64,000 bases of DNA from Asterella californica. Its lineage: Eukaryota; Streptophyta; Marchantiopsida; Marchantiales; Aytoniaceae. The notes below the pieces were generated by a model, which was given only the letters and a program-made list of their open reading frames with translations, was not told the origin of the DNA and ran no database searches. Shown here piece after piece: positions 1 to 9,492 of the stretch; position 1 is the stretch's first letter, and every line of letters begins with the position of its first letter. The position numbers were made by a program, and so were the translations under genes. The stretch covers positions 42,469,501 to 42,533,500 of the forward strand of contig JAYKYS010000001.1 of NCBI GenBank assembly GCA_036924285.1, written 5' to 3'.

Positions 1-162
1 GCTCTGCTATGACGATGTATTCGAACTGAAATGCAATCACCTGGCGATCAAAGCGCGGGGTAGTGGACGCTGTCGATAGCGTTAGACGTGCTGGTGTCTA
101 TCAGCATTAGCGAGTGGGGATGCTGTCGAACTCGATAGACGTGCGTCTATCAGCACGATTCG
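1..162. other. Leader of the MULE with short palindromes
   Basis: This is non-coding sequence ahead of the first transposase-frame ATG. It holds two related segments, about 74-112 and 134-156, built on the motif TAGACGTG...GTCTATCAGCA. The second contains the palindrome GATAGACG-tg-CGTCTATC (134-151). These could be binding sites or the inner edge of a terminal repeat, but nothing confirms this. Confidence 0.35.
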
Positions 163-360
163 ATGGAGACAGCAACTGTGGAGACAGATGAGTGGAATAT
201 CGACGAACTTAACTTTCCAACCGAGGATATATCTTTCGCATTTCCTTCCGGGCCTAGAGTGGAGGGGGCAGAGAACAAGGAGAATATTTTCCAGCGTTGG
301 AGAGTAGAGTTTCGGACAGAAGAAGTGCGACCGCTGATCGATCTGAAAGGAAGATCATGA
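163..360 (+). pseudogene. Possible N-terminal segment of the MULE transposase
   Basis: An ATG-initiated 65-codon reading frame lies in the same phase as the transposase ORF that starts at 394, separated from it by one TGA (358-360). The text is acidic and Lys/Asn-containing with no recognised domain. It may be the true N-terminus, cut by a nonsense change or joined by an unrecognised intron, or it may be leader sequence. The catalytic protein is complete without it. Confidence 0.3.
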
Positions 361-393
361 GAGGAGATTCGCACAGCTGCTAGTAAAATCAAA

Positions 394-2509
394 ATGGATA
401 CTTTGTTTGTAAACTTTGATGAGTTTGAGTATGCACTATCATGTCTCTGCGTGGTGTTAGGTCGAGCCTGCCACAAGGTGAAGTCGAAAGAAGAATGTAG
501 AGTGCGCGTGTGCAGATATGGCGCTCCCATTCGACATCGAAAATTATCTCAGTCATACGGAGTCTACGGAGGGGGAGAGGAGAATAACGATCCCCTTGTT
601 CATCCGAACAGTGAACTCGGTCGATCCTTCCATGAGTTCACACAACGGAGGACGAGACGACGAGTGGTTTCTGCACGCGATCGAGTTGCGGGAGGAACTA
701 TCGATTTGAACGTGGAGGTTGATGGACAGCCTAGAGGTGCACAGGCACGAACAGTACCAAAGAATGGTGCTTGCGGGGAGCAGCTACGGTACATGAGCGG
801 GGGACGGAGGCTCTATCGTGCTGGAGGACTTCTTCCGAGTTCAGGCAATCGTAGTTCAGGTGATGGTGATGGGAGTTTATCTTGCCCTTTTAGAGTGAGA
901 GCACAGAAGAATAAGATGACTGGAAGAATTAAAATAACGGTATGTGACATTACTCATTCATGTCCAGCAAGCGTACATTCTTGGCGAGGCCCTACCAAAA
1001 ACAGTCGGTGGCTTAGTTCAGTCCTCGGAAATCGTGTGGTCGTGAACCAGAACACACCGGTAAGGGATCTTGTCGAGGAATTCCGTCAATCGTTTCACAG
1101 GAAGTCATCTTATGCGCAGATGTGGCGGATGCGTGAACTGGGACGTGATTCTTTGCACGGGAATCAGAGAACATCATTTAACTTCATACCTGGTCTATGT
1201 AGACGTATAGAGAGCATCGATGAAGGAGCAATCGTCGACTGGGGTAATTGGGAAAGTAGTCCAAACATGTTCCGTCATGCTTTTGTTTGTCCAGGAGCTA
1301 CACGGAGAGTACTGCAATATACTCAGAAACTGATAGCTATAGATGCGTGTCATTCTAAAAATCGTAAGTACCCGTGTCAAATTTTCACGGCTTCGGTTTT
1401 GGATGGCAACAATGAAACAGTAATTCTAGCATATGCTGTGGCTCCAGAGGAGTCCACCCATACGTGGACTTGGTTTTTACTGTTGTTGAAAGAAGCGATT
1501 TATGGCATTCTTTCTCCAGACACTGTGATAATTTCCGATAGACAGAAAGGGTTAGAGTCTGCTGTCGTGGAAGTTCTGCCTGGTATAGTACATGGACACT
1601 GCGCTCAACATATCAGGATGAACCTCCGTACTCGGTTTGGACGTGATGCAGAGAAACCATTCTTAGCGCTACTGTACGCAAGGAGTATCGAGCGGTAAGT
1701 AAGTCTGATACATATACCAGTGCATTCATTGTATTGACTCATTGCGGTTCAGTAGAAGTGGTTTTGCGTAAGAAGAAGGTGCAAAGATGTGGTTTTGCGC
1801 AGGAACAAGGTGCAAAGATGTGGTTTTGCGCAGGAAGAAGGTGCTAAGGTTAATTTTTGTTTATTGTTGCAGGTTTGAGCAGATAATGTCCGGTATTCAG
1901 GAATCCGGAGAGAAAGGAGTAGCTTTGGCAACCTACCTGAAGACTATTCGACCCGAGCGTTACAGTAGAGCATGGTTTCCTCTCCCCAGATTTGGGAAAG
2001 TTACATCAAACCTCGCTGAATCTGTGAACAATGCACTGAGGTCGATTCGTTTACACGCACCCTTCCGCATTCTGTTAGATATGTGGTTTTACATTATGCA
2101 ACAGTTTTTGACTCGTAGATCTGCGTTGGAGCAACACATAGGGCTTCTCACGTCTTATGCGAGACAGAGACAGCAAGAGAATGAGATTGCTTCCGAACAG
2201 CTTTTATGTTCGATATCGTCATCTTCACAAGCCAGCATTAGAGCCATAGACGGTCGTAATTATGTTGTAAGACGTCTCCAAGATAGCAGTTGAGGAGAAT
2301 GTTCATGCTTCGAGTATCAGGACATGTTATGGCCTTGCATGCATGCTATATGCTGGGACAGGGAGACGGGGATCCATTCCAGCAACAATATCGACTCCAT
2401 ATGGTATGCCGGTTCCTTACATGGGATATATGGGCAGCATGCATTGCCGGCTTTTACTGTCCAAGACCTGGAACCTGTGTATGGTTTAAACCTCCCACCT
2501 CGTCTGTAA
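394..2509 (+). pseudogene. MULE (MURA-type) transposase, two exons, with an in-frame UGA before the SWIM zinc finger
   Basis: This is a DDE transposase of the Mutator superfamily, which cuts and pastes the element. Exon 1 is 394-1,694. The donor GTAAGT and an acceptor ending TTGTTGCAG define an intron at 1,695-1,872, and exon 2 resumes in phase at 1,873. Residues 1-90 resemble the DNA-binding N-terminal part. The MULE core follows, with catalytic Asp317 (in IAIDACHSK), Asp382 (in ISDRQKGLES) and Glu483 (in NLAESVNN). The family motif HGHCAQHIRMNL follows the second Asp. Exon 2 meets TGA at 2,291-2,293, yet the same frame continues for 72 codons with GECSCF and then PCMHAIC. That is the CxC...CxH pattern of the C-terminal SWIM zinc finger found in these transposases. 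The copy is therefore nearly intact but probably encodes a truncated protein unless the stop is read through. The family call is secure; whether it is active is not. Confidence 0.88.
1758..1850 (+). repeat. 31-bp tandem repeat, three copies, inside the transposase intron
   Basis: The segment beginning GTGGTTTTGCG recurs at 1,758, 1,789 and 1,820, a period of 31 bp. The copies differ by a few substitutions. The array sits between donor 1,695 and acceptor 1,872, so it does not alter the protein. Confidence 0.85.
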
Positions 2510-2510
2510 G

Positions 2511-4089
2511 TCTGCTCGCCTTGCCCTCGCTCATCCGCTTGCATCTACTGTATGAGAAGTAGAGGTCGAGTTTGTGCCGCAGCGTGCTTTGCTTAGTCCG
2601 GTAGTCCGGTGGTCGGTCTGCCGTTAGTCAAGTGGGCCTGGTTGATGATTACCATCTCTGGCAGACAAAAAACTCCTTTCGCTTCGCTTTTCCGGTATGG
2701 AATCCGTAGTACTACATTTCACAATGCAGAAAACCGCATGGTCTCTGTGATGCAAAGTAATGGTTTGTGGATGGAAGTAATGGGAGCCTGCGATAGGATT
2801 CATGCGGAAAGTACAGAGTTGCGTCCTCGGTTTTCTCTGCTTTTGAATGTTCTGTAACTCTGAAATTATCAACCATGCTCGAATGCTCGATAGATGTACA
2901 CCCTGCGAGCATTTTTTAAGCTCTTATGATGATAATTTCGGGTATAAAGGAAAATTAATTTTTTGGCAAGAGCCTCGCCTGTACAACAATTCGTATTTGC
3001 TATATAGTTGTGAAGATCTGGAGTTCACAAGAATCTCAACTTACAGCTGTAAAGTACACAGTGTACCTCTACCTTGTCCACCTTATGGATCTAGACAGAT
3101 ATATGCTGTTGAAGTTATCTAGTAAGTTATCATCCATGTGATTTTCATAAGCTTACCGCTCGGAGTGTAGCGAACCTACATCTGTCATCCTGTCCGCGAG
3201 ACAACGACATCGCGGACTATTCAGTCTGGACTAGTAGGTCTGTCTGCTGTTTAATGAGTAAGTGCAGTGGTTTTTCCGAACTTGTAATTTACTTGACCTT
3301 AACTAAACTAAACTCCTGGCTTTGCAGGTTGAGCGAACGTAACACACTGAAGGGCGTGATCGTCAACGAACTCGACATCGAGACCTGCAAGCAAATTACC
3401 TACACATTCTTACGAATCCCATGCTTCAGGCAAAACGGGTGCTGTACAATAGCCTAGCTCGATAGTGAAACTCTAGCGTACGTAGCTAGCTTCAGTTAGG
3501 CAGTAACCTTGTGCTAATATATCAGTGGTGAATTGTTGTAGTGCTATCCCAGCACTCCGGCACATTCTTGGCATAACCATCTATAAAATAAAATGTTTAT
3601 ATCCTTCTGCCATATCGATGTATTCTTAACTGTATATTCTTCTTCTTGTGTTCTCGTGGTGTGCTGTGTGACAATAAACTTCAATGAGATTATAAGATCT
3701 GCTGACGTCGACAGTTTGTGCAGCATCGTCTCGTGTGCCTTTAACACCAGGAGTCGGCAGTAACCTGCTGCGGACTCACTACTGGTCCTGCTAGACTCCA
3801 GACTATACCACCCTACGACACTCCGGCACCTTTATCAACGAAACCAAATCGGAAGCTTGAATAAAACATTGTCAAGGATACCAAATCGCTTGAAAAAATA
3901 ACATTGTGACAAAATCTGACTTACAAAGCATTACGAGAATTGTTTCAGCTTCATGATAAAACACTGTTACAAAGCATTACCCGTGCTCAACGTTTCTCTC
4001 TCTCACTACGTGAGCCATACCGTGCTATGTCTCTTACAATGATGTTACAGGAAGCCACTGCTCGGTTCTAAACAGAACTGTATTACAAC
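2511..4089. other. Central region of the MULE between the convergent genes, no recognised gene
   Basis: The SWIM-frame reading ends at 2,509. Short ORFs follow (2,609-2,857 and 2,847-3,122, plus strand), but none shows a domain or sustained coding character. A short duplicated phrase (TAGTCCGG) occurs near 2,595-2,610, and a pair of related AAACATTGT/CAAATCG segments near 3,845-3,910. This is where both transcription units should terminate. Confidence 0.5.
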
Positions 4090-4894
4090 TCAAGGCTTCG
4101 AGTAGACCTCAGCCAATGTCCGCTTCATCTCCTTAAGCTCCTCGTATGACAATTTAACTTCTTGTAATGTCCGTCGCATATCTTCAAACTCCTCTACCGA
4201 GACAGTCTGCTGAACCGGGCTCTCACTATTCCCTTCCTGACTACTCCCTGCGCCATCTCTATTCACTTGTTTCAAGCTCGTGCTCGTGGTGTATACTGCT
4301 CCTTGGCCACGCGAAGGAGTCATGCTGCCTCAAGCTCGTGGTGTATACTGCTCCTTGGCCACGCGAAGGGGTTACAGAGTCATGCTGCCTCAAATGCGAA
4401 ATGCCTACAGAACGGGGTACACTTTCTTCCTTGCTCATCTTCGAAATTATCAATTTCTCACCTGCTGTGCGAATCGATACTATTACTCGAGGAAAACTCA
4501 ACACTCTTCTTGATATTTCAGCTTCCTGACTATCCTCCAATCTCTCGTGTAACTCGCCAGCTGATATTGTCAAGAAACTACGAGCCTCATCGAAAATGGT
4601 GACTTCGAGTGGTAACCCTCCCATCGATCCATCACAAAGGAACACCTTGAATCGATACACGATTTCACTTTGTGCATCCGGATGACAAAACACGCCTTTC
4701 CTTCGACTGGACAAACACCTGCGGCCATTGGAAAATCGGAAAGAACAAGCCTGGTAACAAAATTTCCATGGATAAGCTTGATCAGCCGAGTAATTCACTA
4801 CGTGACATCTTATGGGTCCAAACGTCTCACACCGTCCATCACGAAGTGCTACACTCGGTGATATTAACATCTCCTCCGCCATTCGCACACACAC
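4090..4894 (-). pseudogene. RPA-C-like OB-fold/zinc-finger ORF with coiled-coil tail, frameshifted by a tandem duplication
   Basis: The 211-codon frame from 4,894 to 4,259 matches the layout of the RPA1 C-terminal ssDNA-binding fold. It has Cys46, Cys50, Cys60 and Cys70 in a zinc-ribbon-like array. Next come a YRFKVFLCD strand (80-88), the LPLEVTIFDEARSFLTISAGEL block (about 94-115) and a further VIVSIR strand. After this the frame runs into a duplicated segment and ends. The duplicated copies are 52 bp apart with an extra 8 bp, which shifts the phase. In the neighbouring frame (4,323 to 4,090) the same VTPSRGQGAVYTTS peptide leads into a charged helical tail containing EEFEDMRR, EELKEMKR and YSKP. 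That was probably the original C-terminus. RPA similarity is by eye and moderate. A helitron-type or captured host RPA gene is the main alternative. Confidence 0.5.
4283..4390. repeat. 52-60 bp tandem duplication within the RPA-like ORF
   Basis: CTCGTGGTGTATACTGCTCC and the following bases occur at 4,283 and again at 4,335. The trailing CATGCTGCCT recurs at 4,321 and 4,381. The second copy carries 8 additional bases, so the units differ in length and the duplication changes reading frame. Confidence 0.85.
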
Positions 4895-5020
4895 ACTACC
4901 TCTCCCCCAGGTTGGTAAACTGCTCGACCACTGCTACTCACAACGACCACACTACCTCTCCCTACCTCTCCCAGGTTGCTGCTTCTCTGCTCGACCACAA
5001 CTGCTACTCACAACGAGTGC
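4886..5020. repeat. Diverged tandem duplication between the two RPA-like ORFs
   Basis: The phrases CACACTACCTCTCCC, CCAGGTTG, CTGCTCGACCAC and TGCTACTCACAACGA appear in the same order twice, about 4,890-4,946 and 4,947-5,016. The copy on the minus strand spans the end of the upstream ORF, including a GTGAGTAGC sequence that could serve as a splice donor. Confidence 0.7.
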
Positions 5021-5754
5021 ACTCTCGCGGTGATGTCCAGTACCTTCTCCACTGAGGTCTCAACAGCACGAATCGATTCTAGTGCACTGTCGATCAATCG
5101 CTTAGCTTCTTGCAAATCACCATATGCTGCTTGCAGAGTCGTGCCACAGTTCAAACACTCCTCCTTCGCAGTATCCAGCTCAGTATGAACTGCACTACTG
5201 GAAAATTTCGAGCTCTCGTCATCCCACTCAGACAAAGATATGTTTTGCATCCACGAGTTTGCAGTGTTGAGCACCGCACTGTAAGTATATGGACGACGAC
5301 AGTCCCATACGTGTCTTTCCTTCGTCTCGGGATTAAACGAAATCTTCAATAACCACCCACCACTCTGCATACGTTCAAGCACAGATTGCTGGTCCTCGAC
5401 TGTCAACCGTACGAACTGGCTCGCTTTCAGGTTCGTGAATCGTTCACCCGTCCTGCTCGATGCAGCAAATCGTGGCAAGTTGTCAAATGTTGTGCCTACG
5501 CAAGAAATGTCATATAAACACACCGAAAATTTCCATTCTTTTTGCACCACATTCGGAGCAATACCGCAAATGTGCGCTCCATCGATAGCTCGTTTCGGCT
5601 TCGATCCTCCGCTAATGTCGCATCCACACTTGCATACGTCTGCTGTGACTAGACCATTCGCGTTTGGGTGGAGCACTGCAACATAACCCTCGATCCAATA
5701 TGACACTAGCTGCTGTTGCTCTAACTGACGCTCGAATTGCTTTAAGGTGTGCAT
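5008..5754 (-). CDS. RPA-C-like zinc/OB-fold protein with C-terminal coiled coil, uncharacterised
   Basis: This is a 248-residue ORF. Residues 15-36 form a strand-rich start (YWIEGYVAVLHP). Cys41, Cys43, Cys45 and Cys63 form a compact metal-site-like cluster. They are followed by EWKFSVCLYD (73-82), a block ending LKASQFVRLTV (109-119) and GGWLLKISF (132-140). This order parallels the adjacent ORF at 4,259-4,894, so the two look like tandem paralogues or two OB folds of one spliced protein. Residues about 192-245 are helical and heptad-like. A GTGAGTAGC donor-like site overlaps the stop codon, so splicing to the downstream ORF is possible. Its place opposite a MULE transposase suggests an accessory or captured ssDNA-binding factor. 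That function is inference, and the RPA resemblance is weaker here than in the neighbour. Confidence 0.45.
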   Translation of the reverse strand: MHTLKQFERQLEQQQLVSYWIEGYVAVLHPNANGLVTADVCKCGCDISGGSKPKRAIDGAHICGIAPNVVQKEWKFSVCLYDISCVGTTFDNLPRFAASSRTGERFTNLKASQFVRLTVEDQQSVLERMQSGGWLLKISFNPETKERHVWDCRRPYTYSAVLNTANSWMQNISLSEWDDESSKFSSSAVHTELDTAKEECLNCGTTLQAAYGDLQEAKRLIDSALESIRAVETSVEKVLDITARVHSL

Positions 5755-5798
5755 CGCTAATCTCTAAACGTCTACAGGCACAGTCCGTCGAGAACGAG

Positions 5799-5878
5799 GT
5801 CGCTCTGTGTTCCCCGTTCATACAGTTCGCGCCTAACAATGTCGCTCTGTTCTCGTTCCCGTTCATACAGTTCGCGCT
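5799..5878. repeat. 42-bp tandem duplication upstream of the RPA-like ORF
   Basis: GTCGCTCTGT begins at 5,799 and 5,841. Both copies end in GTTCATACAGTTCGCGC. The repeat lies just 5' of the minus-strand ORF and could be part of its leader. Confidence 0.75.
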
Positions 5879-6020
5879 TACTTCTATCTGGTTCCCGCCA
5901 ACCTCAATCGAGTCACATCTGCGTATTGACATGGCGCTGCTGCCGTGGCATGACTATGCTTACGTGTATGTCACCAACTTCTTATTACCAGTCTCGGGCC
6001 CGATCAAGTAACGAGTTTGG

Positions 6021-6779
6021 CGCATGGGCCCGACCAAGTAAATTTACTATGCTATTTATAGCTTGCTATGATGAATAGATCTTCTTCATTCACAAGGTTA
6101 GAGTACAAAAAGGATTAAGAGCGTTATGTTGATTTGTACAAGAATTGAGAGAGAGTTAATGGAGAGCACGAAAACAAGATTCATATATGCAAAGTTCACG
6201 ATACTTCATTATAAGGATGAACCTCTTACGATAATATCTTTTGGAATACTAAGAGAGAACAAATGATTGATTTTACGATGTAGAGAAATCTAGAATCTTT
6301 CCATCATGATTCTGAATGAGGACACTTTTCACATAAGATTGGGACATCACCAAAAGGTATATTTCATAAAACAAAGAATGCGATATATCTAGGAGACCAT
6401 GGACATTCTCATCTTCATTTGATGTGACGACCAGATTCTAGATTCATGTTTTTCAAAGCTACAAAATGTATACAAACCCCAGACTAACTTCTTTCACCTT
6501 TATGTTTTTTGTTCTCGGTAGAAATTCTTAACAGAAACTGAACCATGAACACATGAAAAAAACAGAATCTAATACAACATATGTATAAAGTTTTAATCAA
6601 AAGTAGATTAAGTGTGTAGCTATCCGATCAATCCTTCAAACTCGTGCACACTTGTCTAATTACTATCATGAAATTTTTTTACTTTAATAAAGATCTTTCA
6701 TTCCATAAAGATCTCCATCCATACTGATAAGATGTTCAGGCTTAGTAATCAGTTAAGTCAAATATTGATTCATATCACA
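6021..6779. other. AT-rich intergenic DNA, nothing recognised
   Basis: Neither strand has an ORF worth naming. The base composition is clearly more AT-rich than in the preceding element. Confidence 0.6.
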
Positions 6780-7112
6780 TGGATATTCACCTCCATGGTG
6801 AGAAGAAGAATATCCAAACGTTTAATTTAATACCTAAATTTTCTGGAAGGAAGGGTTAGCTTATTAGATTAAACTCACATTGCATTAATGCTTACAGCTT
6901 CACGGACATGTATCTTTTCAAGCGCGGTAATCTACTCATGACTTATGGTTTATCTCCTGCTCTTCCAGTGTTTCCAAGCATTGACTAATAGATAATATTT
7001 ATAAAATATAATTACATCCACTTGATATATGTTTTTTGTTTGACACTTATATATTTCTCTGATAACAATAAGCGAACAAAAATTCTCAAAAGTTCATCCA
7101 GCATGCATATTA
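6780..7112 (-). repeat. Modular hairpin repeat, unit 1
   Basis: Read on the minus strand, the modules come in the family order. Module A with ATGCATGCTGGATGAACTTT is at 7,112-7,057. Module D with the CATAAG/CTTATGG phrase is at 6,966-6,925. Module B, a hairpin around AACCCTTCC/GGAAGG flanked by TTAATTTAA, is at 6,875-6,831. Module C, GGATATTC...GAATATCC, is at 6,817-6,780. Confidence 0.6.
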
Positions 7113-7144
7113 GTACCAGCGTCATGATTATGTTCAGTTTTTTT

Positions 7145-7492
7145 TCTTTACCAAATGAATGACCTCTCAATTCTTTGAGAGCGTGCACATTCACCCTCTT
7201 CTGAGTTATTATCTAATCTTTTTGTCGAGAAGCGTTAGATAATAAATTAAATCTCTTATATTTTCTTCATCTTTTGCTTCCACTCTCCCGGATATATACC
7301 GTTGGAAGCGTATTCCAGTTTTTTCTCTTTACGGATTACGTCTCGCATCTAAATTGATCTAACATTTAATATTTATAAATATTCTAATATATTATTTAAA
7401 TTTAATATAAAATTTAATTTATATTTTAATATTTTCTGATAACAACAAGGGGACAACTGTTCCCCAGAAGTTCATGTTGCATGCATATGATC
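7145..7492 (-). repeat. Modular hairpin repeat, unit 2
   Basis: On the minus strand, module A (GGGGAACAGTTGTCCCC next to ATGCATGC) is at 7,492-7,435, followed by AT-rich sequence. Module B is at 7,250-7,207 (TTATTATCTAA facing TTAGATAATAAA). A module C-like palindrome CTCTCAA...TTGAGAG is at 7,165-7,182. It lies directly beside unit 1 in the same orientation, giving a head-to-tail pair. Confidence 0.55.
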
Positions 7493-9464
7493 TTGTCTTA
7501 AGCTAGAAGTCATCACTTACCGCGATGCTTATTACACCCCCACTACTGCTACATTAGCAGTGGAACCCTTCGCTAATTATAAGCATGATCCTTAGTTGAA
7601 ACTAATGTGATTGAGATGTGTAAGAGTTCCATCAAAATTCACCTCCTTGATTTCTCTTTACTCGTTGATTGAATCAGTGACTATGGAGACTAACAACAAT
7701 ACCAATGCAGTTTGGAATGTCCTACTCGACTAATCTTTTCAATATGCTCTCGCTTTCCTTTTGGTTTGCCCACTTTATTTGCTCTCCTAGTCTTGATTCC
7801 ATGCAATCATCACTCTTTTTGTACAATTCACCTTACTTTGGTGACTCACACAACATCAATAAAGTTCTAGTAGCTAAAGAAGCTTCATTTCCATGATGGT
7901 AGAATTTGTTGAAAGGTACTGCAAGTTGAAGAATGATAGAGGCTTGTTTGACTTTGCTATCACTATCACCTTTGCAAGAGTACTCGTACACTTAGAAAAG
8001 TATCTATCGACTTTGCATGCATCTCAAAAGATAGAAAATCTTTTATTCGGCCATGATTTAAAGATATAAAACTATGAATAAAATTATTTATAGCGTATAT
8101 TTCTGTCAAAAGAAAATCATTAATATCATCTTTAGAACATACCACTTTCATCCATACACGCTGAAACCTTGATGACTTATTTTATTATGTATGATTATAA
8201 TGCATGGTGACATTGAATTTACAACCTCATTACCAAAGGAAAACTGGAAAAGATGATTATATGTTTATAGTCAAAATATATCTGCAAAATATCTGCAAAA
8301 TATGATGTAAATTAGGACTACCATAAAGACTATAGAAAATGATAACCTCCTCTTAGTCTATTGTTACATCATTAATTTTGTCCTTCGTTCTTTCTACTTC
8401 GATTCACGATCTAGTTGGAACACATCGTTTTCAATCCTAAGTAGACGTGAAATCTTGATGATACTGACATTACATGAACTATGATTCTGATAGTGCACTA
8501 TGTAGTGCACAAGAGTATCGATAGTTTGATTGGTATACTTTCGTAAAGGAGAAAGAGACTGACAGAGACCCCTAGAGATTCCTCAGCAAAGAGTAAGAGC
8601 GGATACCTGTTGTGGAGACATGATAGTCGTAATCTCCTTCACTTACTGAAAAGCAAGGTCCAAGCGCACCCAGGTTCGTATATACACATCGTTCTTCACT
8701 GGAACTCTTATTATCTTTTGGCGGTGCTAGCATGTATACAGCACACCTAAACTGCATACTGTCAGTTAGGGATCGTGACGCCATTCATCAACTTTCGCGC
8801 TGGGGGATTTCTGGGTCGTCAAGTTAAAAGATCAGGCGACCTAAAAGTCTATGTCCAGTGGTCCTGTATCTATCAAGAACGTTCGACTTGGGATATGACA
8901 ACAGAAGTGCTCTAGGAAATCATTCACTGTCGGAAGTGCAAGTGTGCATTTTAAGGGTAACTGCAAGTTGAGGCAAGTTGGAGAGAGAAGGAAGATGGAA
9001 GGACTGATGGGAGGCATTCCGTTCTCAGACACTTTCTCACCTTCGCTCTCGAGAGTACAGACTTGTTACCGTGAGGTAGATTGGGGATCTGAAATTATGG
9101 GAAAACACAATAGAATGACAAAATGCAGAAACAAAGGTAAGCATTAATCAGAAAGGATACATATATCGTACAAAAGCGGGGTTTGTAATCATAGAGTGTT
9201 GGTATTGCGTTTCCGGAGTGTGTTTTCACCTTTGTCAAGGAGATGTACCTGTCAGCATGCTCAAGGGGTGTTTCCGCAAAAGTTTCACTCTCTTTCTATA
9301 ATGGAAGTTTGATATCCCCCTTACTCTCTTAGGATGCTTCTCCAGATGTCGATACCTCTTTGAGTACCAGATTAGATTTATCTGATGGGCCTCTTTATCG
9401 ATGAACAGAACACGTTTCACGTGTTATGTTAAACCGAGTGGCCGTGCATAAACAAAAGTTCTCT
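7493..9464. other. Gene desert, nothing recognised
   Basis: AT-rich sequence with short unrelated ORFs on both strands, the longest about 70 codons. A small tandem phrase ATATCTGCAAA occurs near 8,280-8,300. No domain, splice-linked exon series or RNA gene was recognised. Confidence 0.55.
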
Positions 9465-9492
9465 CTCTCACCGAGAAATCTCTCGGTGAGAG
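9465..9492. repeat. 12-bp perfect hairpin with a 4-nt loop
   Basis: CTCTCACCGAGA (9,465-9,476), loop AATC, then TCTCGGTGAGAG (9,481-9,492). The stem is perfect and GC-balanced, in otherwise unannotated DNA. Confidence 0.8.

Larger units (their letters stand above)
1..6020. mobile_element. Probable autonomous Mutator-like element (MULE) with two convergent loci
   Basis: A MULE transposase reads rightward from about position 163 to 2,509. Two RPA-like ORFs read leftward from 5,754 to about 4,090. This convergent two-gene plan recalls maize MuDR, where mudrA and mudrB face each other. I see no terminal inverted repeat or target-site duplication: the left end may lie outside the window, and the sequence near 5,900-6,020 does not match the first 160 bases in reverse complement. 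The boundaries are therefore inferred from gene content and from the drop into AT-rich DNA after about 6,020. Internal tandem duplications at 1,758, 4,283, 4,892 and 5,799 suggest an ageing copy. Confidence 0.55.

Noticed and set aside
1..6020. Terminal inverted repeats of the MULE
   Set aside because: Comparing the first 160 bases with the reverse complement of 5,880-6,020 gave no extended match. The left end may be outside the window.
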